64,000 nt of DNA. Origin: Timaviella obliquedivisa GSE-PSE-MK23-08B (GTDB lineage Bacteria; Cyanobacteriota; Cyanobacteriia; Elainellales; Elainellaceae). The first letter of the stretch is position 1. Each line of letters starts with the position of its first letter. Both the position numbers and the translations under genes were made by a program. The notes below the pieces were generated by a model. The model saw only the letters and a list, made by a program, of their open reading frames with translations. It had not been told where the DNA came from and searched no databases. The DNA is taken from NCBI GenBank assembly GCA_019358855.1, contig JAHHII010000016.1, positions 25,939-89,938 of the forward strand, read 5' to 3'. Positions 36,126-44,251 of this stretch are shown here, in pieces.

Positions 36126-36644
36126 CTACAACGTGAGGTTATCTACAAAGCAAGACTTAGAATGAGCATCAAAACGGCTTAGTTCTGTCCAAGTTTTCGC
36201 ACCAATGACCCCATCAACTTTTAGACCCACACGAGCAGCTTGAAAAGCCTTGACCGCCGTTTCAGTTTTTGCGCCAAAGTCGTTGTCCACAGCACCCTTA
36301 TAAAAGTCACCGTCTTTCAGCGCTTGTTGCACTTTACCTACTAATGCGTCAAAAGCACCTTTTCTTAATACGGGCATACTTGCTGTTCCTTCGCAGAGGT
36401 AAGCCCAAGTCTTGGCTCCAACAATTCCATCGACTTTTAAGAAAGCAAGACACTGAAGATATTGCACTGCCGTCCGAGTGTGATCTTCAAAAGATCCTGT
36501 TATTGCCACCTGTAGGGGAGAACGAGAGATGACGTCAATTTCCTTAAGACGGGCATTTAGAGCGGTTTGCATTTCAGAAACAATCCGACCACTCGCGTTA
36601 GATTGAACGGTGGGACGAACAGCCGGACATTGAATAGTAGGCAT
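36126..36644 (-). CDS. Protein with two peptidoglycan-binding domains
   Basis: ATG at 36644 (MPTIQCPAVRPTVQ); an earlier in-frame start is possible. The 172 aa product has two PG_binding_1 repeats (about 25-90 and 100-160), each ending in the recognisable turn LKVDGIVGAKTW or LKVDGVIGAKTW. No catalytic domain and no clear signal peptide. Probably a wall-binding or phage-endolysin-like accessory protein. Confidence 0.8.
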   Translation of the reverse strand: MPTIQCPAVRPTVQSNASGRIVSEMQTALNARLKEIDVISRSPLQVAITGSFEDHTRTAVQYLQCLAFLKVDGIVGAKTWAYLCEGTASMPVLRKGAFDALVGKVQQALKDGDFYKGAVDNDFGAKTETAVKAFQAARVGLKVDGVIGAKTWTELSRFDAHSKSCFVDNLTL

Positions 36645-36863
36645 GGTAGATTCTCTGCGATGGATTACTGGTTTACGTGGATTAAGCTTCCACATCACCT
36701 AGATTAGAAAAACCTCTTCAGCAAAACTATTCCCCTCGTGAGTACTCTAGGAGAATCCTAGCAAGTATCTAGGAGAGATCGCTCTCCTGAGTCGCAATTA
36801 CTATGGCTAAGATATAGTCAAGGCAGTTTGCCCAAAAGCAAGTTCCATTCAAGGAGAATTCCT

Positions 36864-37460
36864 ATGTCCGAAGGCTGCCTCCGGGTTGGTCAGGTTGCAC
36901 CCGATTTCACCGCAACCGCAGTACACCATCAAGAATTCAAGACCATTCGGCTCTCTGACTATCGCGGTAGATATGTCGTCCTGTTCTTTTATCCTCTGGA
37001 CTTCACCTTCGTTTGCCCCACAGAAGTTATGGCATTCAGCGACAGTTACGACAAATTTAAAGATCTCAACACCGAAATTCTGGGCATTTCAGTAGACAGC
37101 GAATTTTCTCATCTAGCCTGGGTGCAAACCGATCGCAAACTAGGCGGCGTTGGCGACCTGACCTATCCCTTAGTGTCTGATATTAAAAAAGAAATTGGTA
37201 CCGCTTACAACGTTCTTGATCCTGATGCTGGAATCACCCTACGCGGTTTGTTTATCATCGATCGCGAAGGCGTTGTTCAGCACGCCACTATCAATAACCT
37301 TGGCTTTGGTCGCAGCGTAGATGAAACCTTGCGCGTTTTGCAAGCCATTCGTCATGTCCAATCTCATCCTGACGAAGTTTGCCCCGTCAATTGGCAACCC
37401 GGCGAGAAAACCATGAACCCTGACCCCATTAAGTTTAAGGAATTCTTCGCGGCAGTTTAG
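36864..37460 (+). CDS. 2-Cys peroxiredoxin
   Basis: The ATG at 36864 ([20 protein letters not shown]) follows AAGGAG at the right distance. The 198 aa product has the peroxidatic Cys at about 51 (FTFVCPTEV) and the resolving Cys at about 173 (DEVCPVNW), plus [11 protein letters not shown]. It reduces hydrogen peroxide with thioredoxin as donor and is the typical abundant cyanobacterial enzyme. A hairpin terminator-like structure follows. Confidence 0.95.
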   Translation: MSEGCLRVGQVAPDFTATAVHHQEFKTIRLSDYRGRYVVLFFYPLDFTFVCPTEVMAFSDSYDKFKDLNTEILGISVDSEFSHLAWVQTDRKLGGVGDLTYPLVSDIKKEIGTAYNVLDPDAGITLRGLFIIDREGVVQHATINNLGFGRSVDETLRVLQAIRHVQSHPDEVCPVNWQPGEKTMNPDPIKFKEFFAAV

Positions 37461-38036
37461 GCAAGCTTTTATAAGAGATTTCTAGAGGGTCACATCACTA
37501 CAGATTTCCGGCTTCTCAGACAAGACTCAAGAAATCGGGAATCTGTGCAACAAAAAAACTGGCAAACTCGAAAGTTAACCAGTTTCAATCACCTAAAAAA
37601 TTGTGTCGTTCTAAGCAATTTGGAAGAAACCTAATCTGCGCTTCCCATGGCGGCAAAATAGTTCCTTAAAGATTTCTACAAGCCTCAGACGAGCGTTTCC
37701 AGAAATCTGACTTCCAAGGCAAATTGTAGCAACAAGCACAGCCCCTTCGTTATAAAGCTTCATGCAAGTTTTAAAAGATTTAATAATCTGCGCTAATCAC
37801 TCTGCGTCGAGTTGCAGTTGTGGGAACCGATCGCTGCTCAATGCCTTCTAAACTTGGAACAAATCCTCTCATTCCTCGTCAATGAGTATCTAAATCTAAG
37901 TTAGGGAAATATTTAGATTAGAAAAACCAGGGCAAACTCATTCCCTTGCACTTCTTTTACTGCCCATTTTTTAATGCCCAATGTTACCCCATTCCGTCAC
38001 CCATAACCTCGACCTTGGAGAACTCTAAAACCCACT
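37461..38036. other. Intergenic region between peroxiredoxin and COP23 genes
   Basis: No gene is supported in these 576 bp. It contains two hairpins near its left end (the first with arms ACAGATT and AATCTGT at 37500-37546) and otherwise unremarkable AT-rich sequence leading to the COP23 promoter. Confidence 0.6.
37556..37585 (+). terminator. Hairpin downstream of peroxiredoxin gene
   Basis: AAACTGG and CCAGTTT form the outer stem with a nested AACT-CGAA-AGTT inner stem, 95 bp after the stop. Only a short T tract follows, so terminator strength is uncertain. Confidence 0.5.
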
Positions 38037-38786
38037 ATGGCAACACAATCTACCCTTCCCATTACTCCTGCTTCCTCTCGACTGGCAGCAATCTTTAAGA
38101 CAATGAGTTTGTCAGCTAGCGTAGTTTTGCTTACTAGCAGCAGTATCCTGCCTGCGATCGCTGCACCTATTTCTCAGCTACCATCGGGTCGCAACGAGCC
38201 GAACACCTCCCCTTCTCGTAATCCTTCCAACTCCGTCCCCGTTCCGCAGCAAGCTGTCAACGCTCGCTTTAGCTGCCAAACTCAAAACGGCGAATACACC
38301 GTCGTTTACAATCCTCAAAGCCAACCTGGCGAAACCTATCCTTGGGCAAAACCTACTGCGATGGGTGGTGGCTGGACTCCTGAGCGACGCTGTGCCGAAA
38401 TTAGCCGCCGTTTAGAAGAATACCGTCCCGCAGGTTTACTAGAAATGCAAACGGCTGTCGAGAACGGCTACAATACCATCTGCGTCACGACATCTCAAGT
38501 GCCCAGTTGCCGAATTGTGTTAACTGTTCCTGAAGGCGAAGATCCTTTAGTAATTCGCGATCGCGTTTTTGGTAACCTGACTGTTGCCGACAATGGACAA
38601 CAAACCACTGCGGTCACCACCTTCTCCGGCGACGACGACAGCATCATTAACCAAATTGGCGTAGCGGTCGGCGTTGATCTCTCTTCACTCTCCCGCTCTA
38701 GTCGTTCATCTCGGTCTGGCGATCGTGTTGACCTGCGCCCCTTTCTCGACCGAGCAGACGGTGGTACGGGAGCAAGATTGCGTTAA
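38037..38786 (+). CDS. COP23-domain protein (circadian oscillating protein type)
   Basis: The 249 aa product has a signal peptide (about 1-42, ending SILPAIAAP) and a low-complexity linker. The COP23 domain (about 78-205) includes NARFSCQTQNGEYTVVY, RRCAEISRRLEEYRPAG and NTICVTTSQVPSCRIVLTVP. COP23 was described as a peripheral membrane protein with circadian abundance in Cyanothece; function unknown. Terminator downstream. Confidence 0.88.
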   Translation: MATQSTLPITPASSRLAAIFKTMSLSASVVLLTSSSILPAIAAPISQLPSGRNEPNTSPSRNPSNSVPVPQQAVNARFSCQTQNGEYTVVYNPQSQPGETYPWAKPTAMGGGWTPERRCAEISRRLEEYRPAGLLEMQTAVENGYNTICVTTSQVPSCRIVLTVPEGEDPLVIRDRVFGNLTVADNGQQTTAVTTFSGDDDSIINQIGVAVGVDLSSLSRSSRSSRSGDRVDLRPFLDRADGGTGARLR

Positions 38787-38815
38787 AAGTAGATATTCTA
38801 ATAAATATTGAGTGT

Positions 38816-38845
38816 GAGGGGCGTGTTAACCATACCCCTCTTTTT
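38816..38845 (+). terminator. Rho-independent terminator after the COP23 gene
   Basis: GAGGGG (38816-38821) pairs with CCCCTC (38835-38840), followed by TTTTT to 38845. Confidence 0.85.
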
Positions 38846-38971
38846 ACTGCAAGTTTGCGAAGGGGCGAGGCAAAGTTGCGAAGGAGTTCTCTAAACGTGA
38901 TAGTATCCCTGTTGCCGCTTCATGGGTGATCAGGGGCGCTTGTGTTCATTCCTCTCTATCTTTAAATATTC

Positions 38972-40759
38972 ATGCCATCACCGAACTTTCTTCGTCGGAC
39001 AAAAATTGTTGCAACGATTGGACCTGCCACCAGCAGCCTCAAAGTTCTACGCGATTTGATTGAAGCTGGAGCAACCACCCTACGGCTTAACTTTTCTCAT
39101 GGCACGCATGATGACCATCAGCGGAGCATTCGCCTTATTCGTCAGGTGTCTTTTGAGCTAAACCAGCCTGTCGGGATTTTGCAAGATCTTCAAGGCCCAA
39201 AGATTCGCCTGGGCAAGTTTGAGAACGGCTCAATTAATTTAGAGAAAGGCGATCCCTTCGTCCTCACCAGCCATCTCATGCCTGGAACTCAGGGAAAGAG
39301 CTGCGTGACCTACGAACCCCTGGCTGACGAAGTTCCCGCAGGTGCCGTCATTCTTTTAGATGATGGACGGGTAGAAATGCGGGTTGAGAAGGTCGATAAA
39401 GCCGCTAAGGAACTCCATTGTGAAGTTGTTGTTGGGGGCGTGCTATCGAACAACAAAGGCGTTAATTTTCCTGGGGTTTATCTATCCGTTAAGGCACTTA
39501 CCGATAAAGATAAAGAAGATCTGATGTTTGGACTCGATCAAGGAGTCGATTGGGTAGCGCTCAGCTTCGTTCGTAATCCGCAGGATATTTTAGAAATTAA
39601 AGAACTGATTGCTAGTGCTGGAAAGAACGTTCCGGTGATCGCCAAGATTGAGAAGCATGAGGCGATCGAGCAAATGGAAGCCATCCTTTCCCTATGCGAT
39701 GGGGTGATGGTGGCACGGGGCGACCTGGGGGTAGAGCTACCCGCTGAAGATGTCCCAATTCTGCAAAAACGGCTGATTGCCACCTCGAACCGTCTGGGCA
39801 TTCCTGTCATTACTGCCACTCAAATGCTCGACAGTATGCTTAGCAATCCTCGCCCCACCCGCGCCGAGATTTCTGATGTAGCCAACGCTATCCTAGATGG
39901 CACCGATGCCGTCATGCTGTCTAACGAAACCGCCGTGGGTAAGTTTCCAGTGCAGGCAGTCGAAACCATGGCACGCATTGCTTGCCGTATGGAACAAGAC
40001 CCCATCTACAAACGCAAAACCGAAGATATGGGTGGGCGATCGATCCCCAATGCGATTAGCAGCGCTGTCGGACAAATTGCCGAACAGCTTGGTGCTGCTG
40101 CCATTATGACCCTCACTAAGTCTGGCGCAACCGCTCGCAACGTCTCTAAGTTCCGCCCCAATAAGCCTATTCTGGCAATTACACCCCATGTAGACGTAGC
40201 TCGGCAGTTGCAGCTTGTTTGGGGGGTTAAGCCTCTTCTCGTCCTTAACCTAATTTCTACCGGACAGACCTTCCAATCTGCCCTCAATGTGGCACAGGAG
40301 ACGGGCTTGCTGGCGCAGGGAGACTTAGTGGTAATGACCGCAGGCACGCTTCAAGGTGTCTCTGGCTCTACTGATTTGATTAAGGTAGAAGTGGTTACCT
40401 CTGTGCTGGGCAAGGGATTGGGCATTGGGCAGGGTTCGGTCAGTGGGCTTGCCAGAGTGGCTCATACGATGGCAGAACTCGGAAACTTTAACCCAGGCGA
40501 AATCCTGGTTGTATCAAAAACCAGCGCCGACCATATTGAAGTAATTCGTAAGTCCGCAGGCATCATTACTGAGGAAAGTAGCCTCACTAGCCATGCCGCT
40601 GTCATTGGTCTCCGCTTAGGCGTTCCCGTCATTGTGGGCGTAAAAAATGCTACGGAGGCTATCCGAGATGGCACCATTCTTACCCTTGATGTGCAGCGCG
40701 GCTTAGTTTACTCAGGCACCACTAGCTCTGCTCCCACAGAGACAGCCTTGCTGGTTTAA
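38972..40759 (+). CDS. pyk: Pyruvate kinase with C-terminal PEP-utiliser swivel domain
   Basis: The 595 aa product has the TIM-barrel and B domains (RRTKIVATIGPATSS, TLRLNFSHGTHDDH, GVMVARGDLGVELP, TRAEISDVANAILDGTDAVMLSNETAVGKFP in parts) and an extra C-terminal domain (about 480-590) with the swivel motif EESSLTSHAAVIGLRLGVP. The extra domain is common in cyanobacterial and Bacillus enzymes. It makes pyruvate and ATP from PEP and ADP. Upstream of the CbbX-like gene by 36 bp. Confidence 0.97.
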   Translation: MPSPNFLRRTKIVATIGPATSSLKVLRDLIEAGATTLRLNFSHGTHDDHQRSIRLIRQVSFELNQPVGILQDLQGPKIRLGKFENGSINLEKGDPFVLTSHLMPGTQGKSCVTYEPLADEVPAGAVILLDDGRVEMRVEKVDKAAKELHCEVVVGGVLSNNKGVNFPGVYLSVKALTDKDKEDLMFGLDQGVDWVALSFVRNPQDILEIKELIASAGKNVPVIAKIEKHEAIEQMEAILSLCDGVMVARGDLGVELPAEDVPILQKRLIATSNRLGIPVITATQMLDSMLSNPRPTRAEISDVANAILDGTDAVMLSNETAVGKFPVQAVETMARIACRMEQDPIYKRKTEDMGGRSIPNAISSAVGQIAEQLGAAAIMTLTKSGATARNVSKFRPNKPILAITPHVDVARQLQLVWGVKPLLVLNLISTGQTFQSALNVAQETGLLAQGDLVVMTAGTLQGVSGSTDLIKVEVVTSVLGKGLGIGQGSVSGLARVAHTMAELGNFNPGEILVVSKTSADHIEVIRKSAGIITEESSLTSHAAVIGLRLGVPVIVGVKNATEAIRDGTILTLDVQRGLVYSGTTSSAPTETALLV

Positions 40760-40795
40760 GCCCGATCTCCAATTCCAACCTCCTAGGAGACAATC

Positions 40796-42175
40796 ATGAG
40801 TTCTAGAGTTGTGAAAAAAGAAGCGAATCAGCTATATAAAGCTTTCCTGCCGTTGCTGACTGCGGAGAGCAGAATTGCTGATCTGGTTTTGCTGGATTTG
40901 GCAAAAATTGTTCAAGTCTGTGGGCGCAGCAATGGAGAAATTAGTTCTAATGAATTGTTGGCATATCTCACGATCTATGCTTTGGTCAAGCAAGATTCAG
41001 AGAAGCTTAATGCAGCATTGAACTGGGAAACCTCAGCGGAAAAGCGGCTTCAAGCTCAGAAAATGACCCTACAAATTCTTTTGGGTTTGACTGAGAAACA
41101 GCCTGATCAGTTAATGTTACCGTCAGTTCTGAACCAGTTTGATCAAGAGAAGGGAACGCATTATCTGGATACAGTCGTAAACGCCATTTATAAGTTTGCG
41201 CAAGTGATGACGAAGGCAGATGGCAACGTCACATTATCGGAAATAGATTCACTGGCGATTGCCTGGAAACTTCTCCACACCTACCAACCCCTTGCAAGCT
41301 ATGAACAAGGCTTAACCCAATCTACGTCTCTGCCCAACGCCACCACAATAGACCCGCCCCAAACCTACGAAGCCGCTCTTGCAGAACTCAATGATTTAAT
41401 TGGACTAGACAATATTAAGGAAGCCGTCCGCACATTAGCCAACGTTTTAAAGGTACAAAAGATTCGAGAACAGCGAGGCATGGCAACTCCATCTGTCTCT
41501 CTCCACGCCGTCTTTGGTGGTCCCCCTGGTACTGGCAAAACGACCGTAGCCAGACTGGTTGGCTCTATCTACAAAGGGCTGGAGTTTCTAGAAAAAGGGC
41601 AGTTAGTAGAAACCGATCGCGCGGGCATGGTTGCCGGATTCATTGGACAAACTGCCACGAAGGTTGATGAGTTGGTTAAAACGGCGCTGGATGGCGTGTT
41701 ATTTATTGACGAAGCCTACGCCCTCAGCCCCAGAGAGGGCGGCAGCGATTTTGGGCAAGAAGCGATCGATGTGTTGCTAAAACGCATGGAAGATTACCGC
41801 GATCGCCTGGTTGTGATCGTGGCTGGCTATACCGATGAAATGTCCAACTTCATCGAATCAAATCCTGGCTTAAAGTCCCGTTTCAGTCGTTACTTTTACT
41901 TTAGCGATTACACTCCCGAAGAACTTACCGCCATCTTCAAGAAGCTTTGTGCTAAAAGTCACTTTACCCTTACTCCCGAAGCTCAGACTCAACTACAGAC
42001 TCTTCTTGAACGGCTTTATTTGAACCGCGATCGCACCTTCGGCAATGCTCGTCTCGTCCGTAACCTGTTTGAAAAAACCATCGAGCGCCAAGCCAATCGC
42101 CTCGCCATCCTCTCTTCTCTCCCCGACGAAGTGCTAACTACTCTCCTCCCTGAAGACATTCCTACTCAACCGTAA
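40796..42175 (+). CDS. AAA+ ATPase of the CbbX/SpoVK type with TerB-like N domain
   Basis: The 459 aa product has an N-terminal helical domain (about 20-165) with TerB-like acidic helices (KADGNVTLSEIDSLAIAW) and an AAA+ module (about 195-455): Walker A FGGPPGTGKTTVARLV, pore segment AGFIGQTATKVDELV, Walker B GVLFIDEAYAL, arginine-finger region KSRFSRYF. CbbX-type proteins remodel inhibited Rubisco in some organisms; this one has an unusual N domain and no Rubisco gene nearby, so the substrate is unknown. ATG preceded by TAGGAGA. Confidence 0.88.
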   Translation: MSSRVVKKEANQLYKAFLPLLTAESRIADLVLLDLAKIVQVCGRSNGEISSNELLAYLTIYALVKQDSEKLNAALNWETSAEKRLQAQKMTLQILLGLTEKQPDQLMLPSVLNQFDQEKGTHYLDTVVNAIYKFAQVMTKADGNVTLSEIDSLAIAWKLLHTYQPLASYEQGLTQSTSLPNATTIDPPQTYEAALAELNDLIGLDNIKEAVRTLANVLKVQKIREQRGMATPSVSLHAVFGGPPGTGKTTVARLVGSIYKGLEFLEKGQLVETDRAGMVAGFIGQTATKVDELVKTALDGVLFIDEAYALSPREGGSDFGQEAIDVLLKRMEDYRDRLVVIVAGYTDEMSNFIESNPGLKSRFSRYFYFSDYTPEELTAIFKKLCAKSHFTLTPEAQTQLQTLLERLYLNRDRTFGNARLVRNLFEKTIERQANRLAILSSLPDEVLTTLLPEDIPTQP

Positions 42176-42306
42176 CTCGGCAGTATTCCCACTGATCTCC
42201 CTTGCTTCAACCCGAATCCATCCGTAGGATTCAGGAAGCCCCGCACTTCTCTACAGGCATACACTTGAGCAGCAAAGCATCCTGCCTCGACCTACCTGTA
42301 GCCAAT

Positions 42307-44064
42307 ATGCCAACCTTACAAGAAGTCTTAAAAGAGAGATACGACGACGCTCCTAGTGGTTCTCGAAGCCTTGGACAACTCAAGAAAGCAAAGACCATTA
42401 AAGGGTTTATTGGCTCATTTGATCAGGTAGATTACTACAAGGTTAAACTGACTGGGCGCAGCAGTCTTGCTGCTTCTCTCTCCAATATGAGCGAAACGGT
42501 TACTCTTCGCATTTTAGACACTAAAGGTAATTCAGTTGCTAAGGGTAAAAAAACATCCGTTGCTAAAACCCTGGAGGCTGGAACATACTACGTTCAAGTC
42601 AACAGCAGGGCAAGCAAGGGCACAAACTACATACTCAAAACATCGGCGATCGCCTCTCCAGGGGGTTCAACCACTACCCCGTCTGTAGGCTCTGGAGTGC
42701 TGCCTCCCAATGACTCGAAAGATCCAGGTAGCTTGCCGGGCACTGCTTTTGATACAGGCAAGCTAGACACAACCAAATCTTACAAAGGCATTGTTGGCAG
42801 TGCTGATACGGCAGACTTTTATCGGTTCACGATCGACAAACCCACTCAGTTTTCTTCAGCCTTATCCGATGTCGTTGGCGGCGGACTTTCTGCCCATCTC
42901 ATTTATGACATCAATGGCAATGGCTTTGTGGATGCAGGAGACGAAATTGGCAATGGTCTTGAAATCAAAAAGTCTCTGGGTGCCGGAACTTATTTCTTAG
43001 GCGTTAGTCCTGCCTCAGCGGGCGTATTCATTACTTACAACTTACAACTCTCTGGAACTGCTATTACCGGAATCTCTACCCTGGCTGAACCTCCAATTGG
43101 GCTAGGAAAAGCGACTGACTTGGGTGCAATCAGCGGACCTCTGACCATCAAGCAATTGGTAGGTTCTACAGACTCAACCGATATTTATAAATTCACTCTC
43201 AACAGCATCAGTAACCTTTCAGCCCTGCTCAACTCCACCCAGAGTACAGGCGATGTCACCATGTCACTCATTTATGATGAAGACAAAAACGGCATCGCTA
43301 ATCCCGGCGAATTGGTTGATGGTTACGTTAATGGAGGGGATTTTATTGGTGGGGTCTTCACGCAGGGTTCAAGTGGAGGGGCGGCATTAGCGGTTAACAG
43401 AACGTTGGGTGCCGGAACCTATTACCTAAGCGTTACTCAAAAAGAGTTGGTCGATAATACCACCTACTCACTTAATCTCTTTGTCAACAATACTGTGACA
43501 GGAATAACACCTAGTGTTGATCCGGGGCAAACGCTGGGAACTGCTAGCAATTTGGGTGTACTCAATCAGACTATTAATACAAAGCAGTTCATCGGGTCTG
43601 TCGATCGCTCTGATGTCTATCGATTTACATTGAGTCAAGAACGAAACATTATCATTTCTTACAATGGTTCTCCAGAATTAATAGCGCTTAGGCTGGGTAT
43701 TGACCGAGATAACAATGGATTCTTGAACCCAGTTGAAGATCAAAACGATGACCAGATTCTCGACCTCGGTGAAGACTTGAACTTAAACGGCGTGCTTGAT
43801 CCTAATGAAGTCTTAGAGCCTGAGCTAAGTGGAAATGTTGTCTATTCTCCTCTGCCTCCTTTCTTCGATGGCGAGACAGAGTTCGATCGCAAGCTCAACG
43901 CTTTCATGACCAGTGTGCCGACCAATATCTACGCCAAGCTTCCGGCTGGCACCTATTTTCTAGAACTGGACGCGCAATCAAGAACCGTTGATTTAGGCGA
44001 TGGGCTAGACCGCTATGGCAGCGCTAACGTGCTTTACAATCTATCGTTCCAGCTTGATGGGTAA
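42307..44064 (+). CDS. PPC-domain repeat protein with calcium-loop motifs
   Basis: The ATG at 42307 (MPTLQEVLKERYDDAPSGSRS) is chosen; an alternative frame start at 42202 adds unlikely sequence. The 585 aa product has four bacterial pre-peptidase C-terminal-type beta domains, each with a DxxDxYKFTL-like motif (for example SADTADFYRFTI and GSTDSTDIYKFTL). It also has EF-hand/dockerin-like loops (YDINGNGFVDAGDEI, YDEDKNGIANPGE, IDRDNNGFLNPVEDQNDD). No clear signal peptide; probably secreted by a type I route. No protease domain. Function may be in the matrix or cell surface. Terminator downstream. Confidence 0.78.
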   Translation: MPTLQEVLKERYDDAPSGSRSLGQLKKAKTIKGFIGSFDQVDYYKVKLTGRSSLAASLSNMSETVTLRILDTKGNSVAKGKKTSVAKTLEAGTYYVQVNSRASKGTNYILKTSAIASPGGSTTTPSVGSGVLPPNDSKDPGSLPGTAFDTGKLDTTKSYKGIVGSADTADFYRFTIDKPTQFSSALSDVVGGGLSAHLIYDINGNGFVDAGDEIGNGLEIKKSLGAGTYFLGVSPASAGVFITYNLQLSGTAITGISTLAEPPIGLGKATDLGAISGPLTIKQLVGSTDSTDIYKFTLNSISNLSALLNSTQSTGDVTMSLIYDEDKNGIANPGELVDGYVNGGDFIGGVFTQGSSGGAALAVNRTLGAGTYYLSVTQKELVDNTTYSLNLFVNNTVTGITPSVDPGQTLGTASNLGVLNQTINTKQFIGSVDRSDVYRFTLSQERNIIISYNGSPELIALRLGIDRDNNGFLNPVEDQNDDQILDLGEDLNLNGVLDPNEVLEPELSGNVVYSPLPPFFDGETEFDRKLNAFMTSVPTNIYAKLPAGTYFLELDAQSRTVDLGDGLDRYGSANVLYNLSFQLDG

Positions 44065-44117
44065 TTGAAGCATTGAGAAAACTGGGTAAATTGAGGAAAG
44101 TAGACAAATAGTATGGA

Positions 44118-44147
44118 AGAGACGCTGGCGATCGCGTCTCTTTTTTT
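44118..44147 (+). terminator. Rho-independent terminator after the PPC gene
   Basis: AGAGACGC (44118-44125) pairs exactly with GCGTCTCT (44134-44141), followed by a T run. The loop and right arm contain a HIP1-type octamer core. Confidence 0.88.
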
Positions 44148-44251
44148 ACGCGCTCAATGCCCTCTTCAACAGAATCCAGCGTCAACGCCCCAAGCCCTCG
44201 CCAGATACGATACCCTTAACGGAGTAAGGATGGAGAAAGTAAAACCGCCCC

